Of a stretch of DNA of 64,000 nt, positions 18,114-26,300 are shown piece after piece (position 1 is the first letter of the stretch; each line of letters begins with the position of its first letter). The notes below the pieces were generated by a model, which saw only the letters and a list, made by a program, of their open reading frames with translations, ran no database searches and was not told where the DNA came from. The DNA is from Ancylomarina longa (GTDB lineage: Bacteria > Bacteroidota > Bacteroidia > Bacteroidales > Marinifilaceae), in the NCBI RefSeq assembly GCF_003996985.1, contig NZ_RJJX01000008.1, positions 62,001-126,000 of the forward strand, given 5' to 3'. The position numbers were made by a program, and so were the translations under genes.

Positions 18114-18995
18114 GGCTGTCTGTTTCTTTTTGTTGATTAAATAAACGCCAAGTAGTATAAATCCCATAAAGAGTAAATGGATAATGGTGATTTTCTCTCC
18201 ATCTAAAATTCCCCATCCTATAGCAAAAACAGGAATAATATAGGTTACAGAGGAGGCATAAATTGCCGATGCATGACGAATTAGGCTGTTCATGAGTAGC
18301 ATGGCAATGGCGGTTCCTACGATTCCCAGGGTTGCCAATGCCAGAAAATGTATTGGCCAGTTGGGTGTTTCGAATACGGGTTGAAAATCGGTTGTCAGCA
18401 AATAGATAAGCGCAGCCGGACCCGTAAAAAAGAATGCCAATGAGGTAATCTGAACTCCCGTAAGGTGGGATAATTTAGATTTTATGGTGTTGATATTAAT
18501 AGCATAAAAGATCGTAGCCAATACAATAAGCAAGGCATAGCTGTTTACCTTGCCCAGACTTAAATCTTCCCCCGAGGTGATTAGGCCTAATGCGCCAACC
18601 AAACCCATTATCAATCCTAAAACTTGTAACCATTTAAACTTGGTTTTGTGAAAGAGCATTCCTACAATTAGTGTGAATACCGGGGTTAAGGAATTGAGCA
18701 TGCCAGCTAAAGCACTATCGATTTGTGTTTGTGCTTTGGTAAATAAAAAGGCAGGAATAAAACTTCCTATAAATCCAGCAATCAAAAGACTTTTGAGATC
18801 TTTTTTTTTCAGGTGTTTCAAATTTTTGATGGAGTAGGGAAGTAGCACCAGCGAGGCCAAAAGCATACGAATTCCTGCTGCTTGTTCGCTGTTAAAGCTC
18901 TTTAATCCTATTTTCATTAATATAAAGGAACTACCCCAGATAAAGGCAAGTAGCATTAGTATGGCAAATTGAAACCAAGGTTTTTTCCAGTGCAT
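18105..18995 (-). CDS. EamA/DMT family transporter
   Basis: 296 residues with about ten transmembrane helices arranged as two EamA repeats. The N-terminal repeat has the typical AFIWGSSFILMKIGL and the second a PVFAIGWGILDGEKI stretch. I chose the ATG at 18995 (MHWKKPWFQ); the longer frame adds 17 unlikely residues. Such inner-membrane permeases export metabolites such as amino acids; the substrate is unknown. The stop codon lies within the right copy of the 85-bp repeat. Confidence 0.85.
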   Translation of the reverse strand: MHWKKPWFQFAILMLLAFIWGSSFILMKIGLKSFNSEQAAGIRMLLASLVLLPYSIKNLKHLKKKDLKSLLIAGFIGSFIPAFLFTKAQTQIDSALAGMLNSLTPVFTLIVGMLFHKTKFKWLQVLGLIMGLVGALGLITSGEDLSLGKVNSYALLIVLATIFYAININTIKSKLSHLTGVQITSLAFFFTGPAALIYLLTTDFQPVFETPNWPIHFLALATLGIVGTAIAMLLMNSLIRHASAIYASSVTYIIPVFAIGWGILDGEKITIIHLLFMGFILLGVYLINKKKQTAAK

Positions 18996-19227
18996 GTTAT
19001 TGTGTTTTAAGCACCCGAAAGTAAGGGTTTTAATGCTGAGAACCAATTGTTTTACTTTCTTAGAATATGGATCAAAATTTTGATTTCAATTTTGTTTTTC
19101 AAAATCGCAAATAAAAGTTAAGTATTGTTTGCTCTGAAGGCATATTTGAACAGAACAGAAAGTTTAAACAACAAGGGGTTAGGTTTATATTGGGAGATTG
19201 TCTTAAAAATTCGCTTTAGATAATATT

Positions 19228-19258
19228 AAAAAAGAGACTTGATTTTTTTTCAAGTCTC
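19228..19258 (-). terminator. Intrinsic terminator of the nucleoside kinase gene
   Basis: On the minus strand, GAGACTTGA pairs with TCAAGTCTC (9 bp) around a 7-nt A-rich loop, followed by six T. It begins 15 bp after the stop. Confidence 0.85.
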
Positions 19259-19273
19259 CTATTGTATCCTCTT

Positions 19274-20941
19274 TTAATATTCGAAAGTACTTCCTCCTAA
19301 AAATTCACGCATGAGCGATGTGGGTGGAATTTCGTCGTCGCAAATAGGCAGAAAATAACTGAAGAATTTTAACAGCCTGTTCGCTTCGGAATATTCGGCT
19401 TTATTTGGCTGGATTTCTTTTAGGATTGGTTCTGCATATCGTTTTAAAACGCCCAATTCATAGGGTAAGGCTGAGTTAAACATTGCGTCGGCTTCCTCCT
19501 GGTAAGGAAAGATGTTTTTTTGTTCGCCCCGACGAACGCTTCCCCATCGGCTGATCGTATCCAGGGCACTATAATTTCTGTATTTATAATCGCGAACAAT
19601 TCTTCGAATTAAACGATTATCAGTTGAGGGAATACGATTGTGTCCATCAATAGAAATGGAGGTAAGCGCTGAAATATAAATGCGGAATTTAGCTTCCAGA
19701 TCAATTAGGGGTGTTAGATTGGGATTCAAAGCGTGAATACCTTCTACTACCAAAATCTGTTTTCCATTAATTTTTAGTTTCTCCCCATCGTAGTATCGAG
19801 TTCCTTTCTCGAAAGAAAATTTGGGGAGTTCCACTTCTTTTCCGTGTAATAAATCCACCAAATTTTGATTGAACAATTCAATGTCCAAAGCTTCTAAAGC
19901 TTCAAAATCATATTCTCCATTTTCGTCGCGAGGCGTATGTTCCCGATCTACAAAATAATTATCCAGCGATAGATTTACAGGATTCAATCCTGCTACTTTC
20001 AACTGTATGGCAAGTCGTTTTCCGAAGGTGGTTTTTCCCGATGAGGATGGTCCCGATATCAGAATTAACTTGGTGTGTTTTCTTTTTTTTCTGATTTTAT
20101 CAGCTATTTGCGAGATTTTCTTCTCGTGTAATGCTTCTGATATTTTAATCAGCTCCGAAATATTTTTGTCGGCCACATATCGGTTTAAATCTCCAATGTT
20201 TGATATGTCTAATACCTTACCCCAACGTTTGTATTCGCTAAATACTTTTAGCATTTTTTCCTGTTCTAAATAGCTTTCTACCTTGTCGGGATTTTCTCGT
20301 TGCGGACTCATTAATAGCATGCCGCGATAAAAGGGAAGTAAATCGAATACTTTTAGTACTCCGGTAGATGGAGCAATAAATCCGTAAAAATAGTCGATAC
20401 AATCCTCTAAATGATATACCGAAGTATATAGATTTCCACGGGTTCGCAACAAACTGGTTTTTTCGTGTAATCCATGACTTTCGAATAACTGTATTGCTTT
20501 TTCGGTTTCAATTTCTTCCCTGATAAAAGGTATATCTGCCTGAATAATATCCAGCATTTGCTTTTTTATTTGGGCAATGTCATCCGGAGTAAGAATGATA
20601 TTTTTATTGGTTAAGCGACAATACAAGCCGTTGGATACGGAATGTTCTATTCTGAATTTGGCTCCCGGATACAGATCGTGAATAGCTTTGTATAATACAA
20701 AAGAGAGCGATCGGTCGTACATTCTGCGCCCATCCTGATTGGTGAGATCGATGAATTTTACATTTTTGGGTTTGTAAATTTCGTAGGTAAGTTCTTTTAT
20801 TTTGTTGTTGACCATCGCTCCCAAAATTGGACCTTCTAATTGGAGGAGTGTGTCTTCAAGTATGCTTTGTAGGTTAGTTCCTACAGGATAAGACCTTTTC
20901 TCCTGTAGGTCTTCGAAAAAAATATCAACTAATTTTCCCAT
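19274..20941 (-). CDS. Nucleoside kinase with N-terminal TGS-like domain
   Basis: 555 residues. The N-terminal part (about 1-280) has the TGS plus threonyl-tRNA-synthetase second-additional-domain layout; the C-terminal part is a phosphoribulokinase/uridine-kinase P-loop kinase with Walker A GPSSSGKT (297-304) and the DNYFVDREHTPRDE loop. The fusion is standard in Bacteroidota and clostridia and is annotated as nucleoside (uridine) kinase; direct biochemical support for the N-terminal role is thin. The upstream region of the gene leads into the large 20-bp-period array. Confidence 0.85.
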   Translation of the reverse strand: MGKLVDIFFEDLQEKRSYPVGTNLQSILEDTLLQLEGPILGAMVNNKIKELTYEIYKPKNVKFIDLTNQDGRRMYDRSLSFVLYKAIHDLYPGAKFRIEHSVSNGLYCRLTNKNIILTPDDIAQIKKQMLDIIQADIPFIREEIETEKAIQLFESHGLHEKTSLLRTRGNLYTSVYHLEDCIDYFYGFIAPSTGVLKVFDLLPFYRGMLLMSPQRENPDKVESYLEQEKMLKVFSEYKRWGKVLDISNIGDLNRYVADKNISELIKISEALHEKKISQIADKIRKKRKHTKLILISGPSSSGKTTFGKRLAIQLKVAGLNPVNLSLDNYFVDREHTPRDENGEYDFEALEALDIELFNQNLVDLLHGKEVELPKFSFEKGTRYYDGEKLKINGKQILVVEGIHALNPNLTPLIDLEAKFRIYISALTSISIDGHNRIPSTDNRLIRRIVRDYKYRNYSALDTISRWGSVRRGEQKNIFPYQEEADAMFNSALPYELGVLKRYAEPILKEIQPNKAEYSEANRLLKFFSYFLPICDDEIPPTSLMREFLGGSTFEY

Positions 20942-21059
20942 AAACTATCATCATTTAAAATCAGTATTTGTTCTTAAGTACTGCCCACTAAAGATAAGAA
21001 TAATGCCATAGCTTGATGTTATTCTCCTCTTAATTTAGGTGTATTGTTAAAAAAAACGC

Positions 21060-21455
21060 CCTGCCGGTATTCCTGATTCCCTGCCGAAATATTTCTTATC
21101 CTGCTGTCTTTTTTGTCGCCCTGCCACTACTAAAGGTAATCCTGCCAACATTTTGATGTTTCCTGCTGCCTTTTTTATCGTCCTGCTAGTATTTCCGTAT
21201 TTCCTGCCGCCTTTTGAGTTCTCCTGCCAGATATTTACCCGTCCTGCTGCATTTTGTATTACCCTGCTGCATGTTTACCCGCCCTGCTATATCATTTATC
21301 GCCCTGCCCGGCAGGACGACTTATTTTTTAGCAGGACAACTTATTTTTTAGCAGGACGACCAAATTATCGGCAGGACAGGTTATTTAGTAGCAGGACGCG
21401 TAAATTACCGGCAGGACGGCGTTTTTTGCAGCAGGATTACCTAAATCCCGGCAGG
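21060..21455. repeat. 20-bp-period array of CCTGC/GCAGG units around a central dyad
   Basis: Thirteen CCTGC units begin at 21060, 21080, 21100, 21120, 21141, 21162, 21182, 21203, 21223, 21243, 21263, 21283 and 21303. Eight GCAGG units follow at 21311, 21331, 21351, 21371, 21391, 21411, 21431 and 21451. Each is followed or preceded by Y/R and about 14 variable, mostly A/T bases. The orientation flips at the near-palindrome CCTGCCCGGCAGG (21303-21315), and the two halves are in mirror register for eight units. It covers nearly half of an 850-bp gene-free stretch. No known repeat class fits. Confidence 0.93.
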
Positions 21456-21543
21456 ACTACTTCTACAATTTTGTTGGTATAAATCTTATTTAAAATGATT
21501 CTATGATCATAACCTATGAAATCCCTGCTAAATATTAAATAAT

Positions 21544-21699
21544 ATATTTAATTTTAGGGGGCTTTTAGAAAACATACTAAATGCGAAAGGGGAGATTAGG
21601 CTAGGCGATTTCGTACAGACTAACAACTTAGCGGGAGTAAGGAATAGATTTAAGATATATACAGGAAGTCTTGGGGTAGGGAAGTTCAAAAACGATTAA
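21544..21699 (+). other. Open frame without start codon, possible gene remnant
   Basis: One frame is open between a TAA near 21541 and TAA at 21697, with protein-like composition (it includes LLENILNAKGEIRLGDF), but it has no ATG and no recognisable family. It lies between the array and the first cassette and may be the tail of a decayed gene. The following 21700-21793 holds nothing I can name. Confidence 0.25.
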
Positions 21700-21814
21700 G
21701 GTTTATACTCCTCTAAGTAATAAGTCTCTTGCAATAATCAAGAGTTCACAAAACGTAATTTTAAGCAATAACAAAAGGATAAAACACTTTTACGTTAGCG
21801 CACATTTTGGAAAC

Positions 21815-22426
21815 ATGGAAACAACTTTAAAAACACTTGCAGAATTTGGTATCACAGCAGTTACAATAACTGGGTTGATTGCATATTTAGGAAGGAAAAT
21901 ATTTGAGCATTATTTAAGTTTAAAAATTGACTCCTATAAAAATGATTTAGTTCGAGCTAATTATGAACATCAAACTAAATTTAGTAAGCTGCATAATGAC
22001 AGAGCGGAATTTATAAAAGATTTATTCTCAGACTTCACAGAATTAGAGAAGCTTATAAATAGTGTAACTACAACATGGCAAGGACCTGAATGGTTAGAAA
22101 GTCATGAAAGAGAAGATAAAGCAAAGGAACTCCTCGAACAAACAAAAGCTAAATTTGAAAAGAATAAAATATATTTTACGAAGCAGTTATGTGATGAAAT
22201 AGAAAACGCTTTAAAAGTTAGTAAATCATTCATTTTAGAATCGTTAAGGGTGAAAAGACAATCTAATTTTGAGAAAGAAGATAGAGCGTTTTATTTGGAA
22301 AAAGAAAAGCAAGGAGAAACTGCATTTAGACGATGGCTCAAGCTAGAAGAAGAATCACAAGAAGAATTATTGAAAATAAGAGAATCCCTAGCAGATAAAT
22401 TCCGATCTCTTTTTGGTGTAAAGTAA
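21815..22426 (+). CDS. Cassette gene 1: membrane-anchored coiled-coil protein, unknown
   Basis: 203 residues. One N-terminal transmembrane helix (about residues 11-29) is followed by a long, highly charged helical region; the segment LVRANYEHQTKFSKLHNDR recalls a widespread family of unknown function often seen in accessory regions. No enzyme motif is visible. The ATG lies 21 bp after the cassette core site, and the stop lies 4 bp before the attC-like hairpin. It probably acts at the cytoplasmic face of the inner membrane. Confidence 0.7.
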   Translation: METTLKTLAEFGITAVTITGLIAYLGRKIFEHYLSLKIDSYKNDLVRANYEHQTKFSKLHNDRAEFIKDLFSDFTELEKLINSVTTTWQGPEWLESHEREDKAKELLEQTKAKFEKNKIYFTKQLCDEIENALKVSKSFILESLRVKRQSNFEKEDRAFYLEKEKQGETAFRRWLKLEEESQEELLKIRESLADKFRSLFGVK

Positions 22427-22428
22427 AC

Positions 22429-22562
22429 GTGCGCTAACAAAAGTTAAAATTAATGGGCGGTGACGCTCAACTAGATAATGTAACAAAATCAATAAACACA
22501 GGCGGTTTTGATAAGGCGGCGGTTGGAAATCGCCCACTAATTTTAGCAAAACCGTTATGGGC
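22429..22562 (+). repeat. attC-like recombination site 1
   Basis: Core GTGCGCTAAC (22429-22438) and GTTATGGGC (22554-22562) enclose an imperfect inverted repeat, AAAATTAATGGGCG (22446-22459) with CGCCCACTAATTTT (22531-22544), 13 of 14 positions paired, and a long variable centre. Size and layout match long integron attC sites. Confidence 0.7.
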
Positions 22563-22582
22563 AATGGTGAGAAGAAACTAAA

Positions 22583-23230
22583 ATGAAAAGAAAATCAGTA
22601 TTAGTAAATATTAATCCAAAATATTTCTGGCAAGAAACTGCTGATGAAATTGAAGGAACTTTTAGACTTTCGAAACAGGTGCAAAATGCCGGAGTAATGG
22701 TTTATGACCATTATCACCTGAGCATAGAAAAATATTTTCAAGAAATAAAATTAGAACTTCATTCGACTTTTTTGAAATCTCCAACAATAAATGATGAATT
22801 CTATTTAAATAGTTTACGAATCACAACTGACCTTGAAAATCAGAATGAATTTTATTTTTACTACTGGGAAAAAGGACTATTTGAAAAACTTTTTAGACTT
22901 AACGGGCAATATTCAGAATATAGAGACTTTGATAAAAAAATTGGATTTAAAACAAACAGGTCAAGGGATATTCAAGAATTTCTTGCAGATAAAGAAATTA
23001 GAGAATTGATATTAAACCAAAAGATTTCAATTTTTAATATTCAGACAGAAAATGATGTAGTAAAAATCAAATATCAGACAAGCCAAATAATTTGGGACAA
23101 AAAGACTTTATTGACTGAATATCATAAATATGAGAAATTTATTAATGGACTATTGAAAATAAATTTGATAAAACCACAGCCTGTAACAGCAAAATTCATC
23201 CCAACAGGCTGTAAAAATCATAACAGGTGA
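22583..23230 (+). CDS. Cassette gene 2: hypothetical protein
   Basis: 215 residues, soluble, rich in Phe, Tyr and Lys; no family recognised. The middle contains several alternating hydrophobic/charged stretches that suggest an alpha/beta fold (for example ENQNEFYFYYWEKGLFEKLF). The start is 29 bp after the core site. The stop codon lies inside the short attC-like hairpin, so the last 10 or so residues (IPTGCKNHNR) come from recombination-site DNA; this is seen in some integron cassettes and may mean a replaced C-terminus. Confidence 0.6.
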   Translation: MKRKSVLVNINPKYFWQETADEIEGTFRLSKQVQNAGVMVYDHYHLSIEKYFQEIKLELHSTFLKSPTINDEFYLNSLRITTDLENQNEFYFYYWEKGLFEKLFRLNGQYSEYRDFDKKIGFKTNRSRDIQEFLADKEIRELILNQKISIFNIQTENDVVKIKYQTSQIIWDKKTLLTEYHKYEKFINGLLKINLIKPQPVTAKFIPTGCKNHNR

Positions 23231-23257
23231 CGGATTCTTACAGTTTAACGTTGGCAT
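23200..23257 (+). repeat. attC-like recombination site 2 (short)
   Basis: CTGTAAAAATC (23209-23219) pairs with GATTCTTACAG (23233-23243) with one mismatch. CCCAAC lies upstream and GTTGGCA downstream (23250). It is about 58 bp, the size of the shortest attC sites. The exact left core is unclear (CCCAAC or CATAAC at 23219). Confidence 0.55.
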
Positions 23258-23282
23258 TCATTGTAAAAAAAGACCCTACTAC

Positions 23283-25196
23283 ATGACAGAACTATATGAA
23301 AAAATAAGCGTTTTACTTAAATCCCATCCAATGGAAATTTGGACAGGGTTGATTTTCTTTGCTATTCTCCTGATTGTTGTAATATTTTTGTTGGTACGTA
23401 GGAAAAGAAGGAGAAAAATAATTGAACAGCAACGGATAGAAGAAGTTAAGAGAAAAAAAAATGAGGCTGAGAAACTTGTAAAAGATAAGAGAATTAAAGA
23501 GGAAATTGAAGCCAATTATAAACGAAAAATTGAGGAAGAAAAGAAAACTATATCAAAAAGCAAGACTTCTGTTAAAAGTAAGTCCGAATACAAACAACCT
23601 AAGCAAAAAACAGAAAAAATTAGTGAACCTGATATAAAGTATAAATCAGAACCCAAAATCACTCAAAATACGATTGAAGTTGTAAAGACGGAATCTAAAA
23701 GAAAATCCACAGAAAAGCTGCCTGCTGCAAAAAAGGAAGATAAAGTAAAAGTTGATAAAACCTTATTTGTTAATTACAAACTTGATTTACCAGAAAGCAA
23801 AGACTCTTTCGCTGTTTTAAGGTGTCCTAAAATGGACTGTGTAGTTAGAACTCATAGATATGGCAATACAAAGCGTAGAGGATTTAAAGAAGAAGTTTTT
23901 CAGAACTCAATTGAAAAATATTTTGGAAATCTATTTGAAATATCGGGTAATGTGAGATTAAATACAGGTAAAGATATAAGACCTTTTGAACCTGACATTG
24001 CAATAATTGAAAAAGGAAATACTTATAATCTGCGAATTGACATAGAAATTGACGAGCCATATGCAGGATTAACAAGACAACCTACGCATTGTAAGGGTGA
24101 CGACTTAATGAGAGACACCTACTTTATTGATAGAGGATGGATTGTTATTCGTTTCTCTGAATATCAAGTTCACACTCAGGAGTTAGAATGTTTGAAGTTC
24201 ACTGCACAGGTAATTAAGAAAGTTGATTGTAGTTATTTTATTCCGACTGATTTGGAATCTGTATCAGATTTAAAGCCTGAAAAAGTATGGAATGTTGTTC
24301 AGGCACAAAAGTGGGAAAAAGAAAAATTTAGAGAAAAATACTTACATCATGAATTTGGTGAAGTATTCGAAGAAAAAGAAACAGTCGAGCGTGATTTTAA
24401 TGAGCAAGAAAATAACGAAGAGGAATTTGTAAAACCAAGCATAATTGGTGTTGCAGACGAAGGTAAAAAAGTTGGATTTAATAAAACAAATGCTCATCCA
24501 AGGGATAAGAGAATCTCTTTTTATCCAGAAAATCATGTTTACATAGTTGATAATATGCCGTTGCCTTCTGCAAGCACGATAATTGGTAAATTCTTTCCAG
24601 AATTCGATACCGAATATTGGTCTAATAGAAAAGCACCTGAGCTTGGCATGTCTCCCATTGAAGTCGCTTACATGTGGAGAACAAAAGGAGAAAAGGCAGC
24701 CCAGGAAGGAACATTCTTACATGAACAAATTGAGAATTACTATCTAAACCAAGGATATGAAAGAACCGCAGAATTCGATTTATTCGAAAAATTTGTTGAA
24801 GCAAATAAAGACATTACCCCATACAGAACGGAATGGAGAATATTTGACGAAGATTATGGGGTAGCGGGAACGATTGATTTGATTTCTAAGAATGGTAAGG
24901 ACTTTGAAATCTATGATTGGAAAAGGAGTAAAAAGGTAATAAATAGGGCAACAGGTGAACCAATTGTTCACAATCAATGGCAATCAGGCATTGGAAAATT
25001 ATCAGATATTCCCGACACGAGCTATAATAGATATTGTCTTCAACAAAGTTTATATCGGTATATTTTAGAAAACAAATATAACCTTGAAATTTCAAAGATG
25101 TATTTGATTGTCCTTTACCCTGATTACGATACTTATTATAAAGTTCCAGTTCCATATTGGAAAGAAAGAATTGAATATATATTAAAGACAGTATAA
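23283..25196 (+). CDS. Cassette gene 3: membrane-anchored protein with two PD-(D/E)xK nuclease-like domains
   Basis: 637 residues. A transmembrane helix (about 19-38) is followed by a Lys/Glu-rich coiled coil (40-95) and a flexible linker. Domain 1 (about 175-320) has EPD (236-238), IEIDE (254-258) and RF (290-291), consistent with a VSR/restriction-type nuclease. Domain 2 (about 410-637) has the RecB/Cas4-like set: GTFLHEQIE (His480), GTIDLI (Asp532), EIYDWK (Asp545, Lys547) and QQSLYRY (Gln587/588, Tyr591). Both domains look complete. An anti-phage or DNA-uptake-barrier role is inferred from nuclease content, membrane anchor and cassette context. Nothing identifies its target. Confidence 0.7.
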   Translation: MTELYEKISVLLKSHPMEIWTGLIFFAILLIVVIFLLVRRKRRRKIIEQQRIEEVKRKKNEAEKLVKDKRIKEEIEANYKRKIEEEKKTISKSKTSVKSKSEYKQPKQKTEKISEPDIKYKSEPKITQNTIEVVKTESKRKSTEKLPAAKKEDKVKVDKTLFVNYKLDLPESKDSFAVLRCPKMDCVVRTHRYGNTKRRGFKEEVFQNSIEKYFGNLFEISGNVRLNTGKDIRPFEPDIAIIEKGNTYNLRIDIEIDEPYAGLTRQPTHCKGDDLMRDTYFIDRGWIVIRFSEYQVHTQELECLKFTAQVIKKVDCSYFIPTDLESVSDLKPEKVWNVVQAQKWEKEKFREKYLHHEFGEVFEEKETVERDFNEQENNEEEFVKPSIIGVADEGKKVGFNKTNAHPRDKRISFYPENHVYIVDNMPLPSASTIIGKFFPEFDTEYWSNRKAPELGMSPIEVAYMWRTKGEKAAQEGTFLHEQIENYYLNQGYERTAEFDLFEKFVEANKDITPYRTEWRIFDEDYGVAGTIDLISKNGKDFEIYDWKRSKKVINRATGEPIVHNQWQSGIGKLSDIPDTSYNRYCLQQSLYRYILENKYNLEISKMYLIVLYPDYDTYYKVPVPYWKERIEYILKTV

Positions 25197-25203
25197 ACAA
25201 CGA

Positions 25204-25338
25204 AATGCCAACAATGTGTATAGTGCATAAGGGTTTCAGAGGTTTTCGAGCGGTATCATCCGCATCAATTTTGGGTTGTAATTTGACAGGTTTGAAGTCC
25301 GAAATCCCTTACGAAATCATACACTAAAAGTTATGGGC
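25204..25338 (+). repeat. attC-like recombination site 3
   Basis: AATGCCAAC (25204-25212) and GTTATGGGC (25330-25338) enclose paired blocks GTGTAT (25216) with ATACAC (25319) and AAGGG (25229) with CCCTT (25306), with bulges between them and a long central region. The right core is identical to that of site 1. Confidence 0.7.
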
Positions 25339-25355
25339 AATTAAACACAAAAAAT

Positions 25356-26168
25356 ATGAAACCAAGAATATTTATAGGTTCTTCAGTAGAAAATTTAGAT
25401 TTGGCAGAAGCTGTGCAATCAAACCTAGAACACACAGCATTTCCTGAAATATGGACGCAAGATATTTTTCAACTTTCAATGACAACAATTGAAAGTCTAT
25501 TTAGCATTTTGCAGTCGAGCGATTTTGCTATTTTTATTTTATCACCAGATGATATCATTAAAATAAGAGATACAGAAAAACCTGTAGTTAGAGACAATGT
25601 GATATTTGAATTAGGATTGTTTATGGGTAAGTTAGGACGAGATAAGGTGTTCTATTTAATTCCACGTAATCAGGACGTTCATCTGCCAACAGATCTGCTA
25701 GGAATTACACCAGGTACATATGACGCAGAACATCCAAATATTTCAGCTTCTATTGGACCATTTGTTCGACAAGTAAAACAACGAATAAATACTCTTTTTT
25801 CGCCGGATTTTCCAAACTCAAATCTGCTTGGAAACAATATTTTGAATGATTCTATAACTATGCTCGAACCTAATTTAAATTATAGTTTAGAAGCACATAC
25901 TCCAAATCAGTTTCCGTTAAAAATAAAAATTAGAAACCTCTCTAAGGTTGATGGTATGCAAAATATTTGGTTACTGAGCGTAGGGCAAAGTGATGGTTGG
26001 ATTAATGAAACATACGACTTCGACTCTAATCATCAAGTTTTCATACTCGGAGAAAATAAAAAAGGGATAAGACAGATACAATTTCAAGGCGAGGGAGAAG
26101 CTGAAGTGGAATTTTATAAAGGAGATGAATTATTTAATTCAAAAAAGATATACTGGGGAAATAAATAA
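25356..26168 (+). CDS. Cassette gene 4: CAP12/Pycsar-type TIR domain protein
   Basis: 270 residues. Residues 1-145 form a TIR-like nucleotide-binding domain: RIFIGSS at strand 1, DFAIFILSPDD, and the hallmark RDNVIFELGLFMGKLGR with the expected catalytic Glu85. Domains of this type in CBASS and Pycsar effectors cleave NAD+ when triggered. The C-terminal part (about 155-270) is beta-rich and unrecognised, neither STING nor a cyclic-nucleotide sensor that I can identify, and could be the trigger-sensing half. No cyclase gene lies nearby. An abortive-infection effector is a fair inference. Confidence 0.78.
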   Translation: MKPRIFIGSSVENLDLAEAVQSNLEHTAFPEIWTQDIFQLSMTTIESLFSILQSSDFAIFILSPDDIIKIRDTEKPVVRDNVIFELGLFMGKLGRDKVFYLIPRNQDVHLPTDLLGITPGTYDAEHPNISASIGPFVRQVKQRINTLFSPDFPNSNLLGNNILNDSITMLEPNLNYSLEAHTPNQFPLKIKIRNLSKVDGMQNIWLLSVGQSDGWINETYDFDSNHQVFILGENKKGIRQIQFQGEGEAEVEFYKGDELFNSKKIYWGNK

Positions 26169-26223
26169 AAGCCCATAACAAAAGTAACCGTTGCACAACC
26201 GATTAATATTTTTAATAAATAAG

Positions 26224-26275
26224 AAGGAAGCTTTAAAAGTTTGCTAATTAGCGAGCTTTTAAAGCTTCCTTTTTT
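26224..26275. terminator. Long perfect hairpin with T run
   Basis: AAGGAAGCTTTAAAAG pairs with CTTTTAAAGCTTCCTT (16 bp); an inner palindrome GCTAATTAGC fills the loop, and T residues follow. It can terminate transcription leaving the cassette array, and also the transposase remnant from the other side. It could instead be the end of an insertion sequence. Confidence 0.65.
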
Positions 26276-26300
26276 AGGTTAACAATCCCGAAATTTTAAA

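Larger units (their letters stand above)
21794..26177 (+). mobile_element. Integron-like array of four gene cassettes, no integrase in view
   Basis: Four same-strand genes each start 21-33 bp after a GTT-type core site and end just before an AAC-type core site. Cassette ends are inverted: GTTAGCGCAC (21794) with GTGCGCTAAC (22429); GTTGGCATT (23250) with AATGCCAAC (25204); GTTATGGGC (25330) with GCCCATAAC (26169). Between genes the AAC and GTT sites are joined by imperfect hairpins of 58-135 bp, as in integron attC sites. After the last AAC site the partner hairpin arm is missing, so the array is truncated. No intI gene is present, so it may be a CALIN-type cluster. Confidence 0.7.

Noticed and set aside
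21060-21455. CRISPR array
   Set aside because: The conserved part is 5-6 bp and the units change orientation halfway; repeats and spacers of normal length are absent and there are no cas genes.
21153-21482. Open frame of 109 codons through the 20-bp array
   Set aside because: It reads through the inverted motif array, and a 20-bp period shifts frame each unit, so the apparent protein is an artefact.
21600-21793. An attC or attI site to the left of cassette 1
   Set aside because: No paired arms were found; only the GTTAGCGCAC core is clear.
21794-26177. Prophage or conjugative element
   Set aside because: No phage structural, terminase, relaxase or integrase gene is present.
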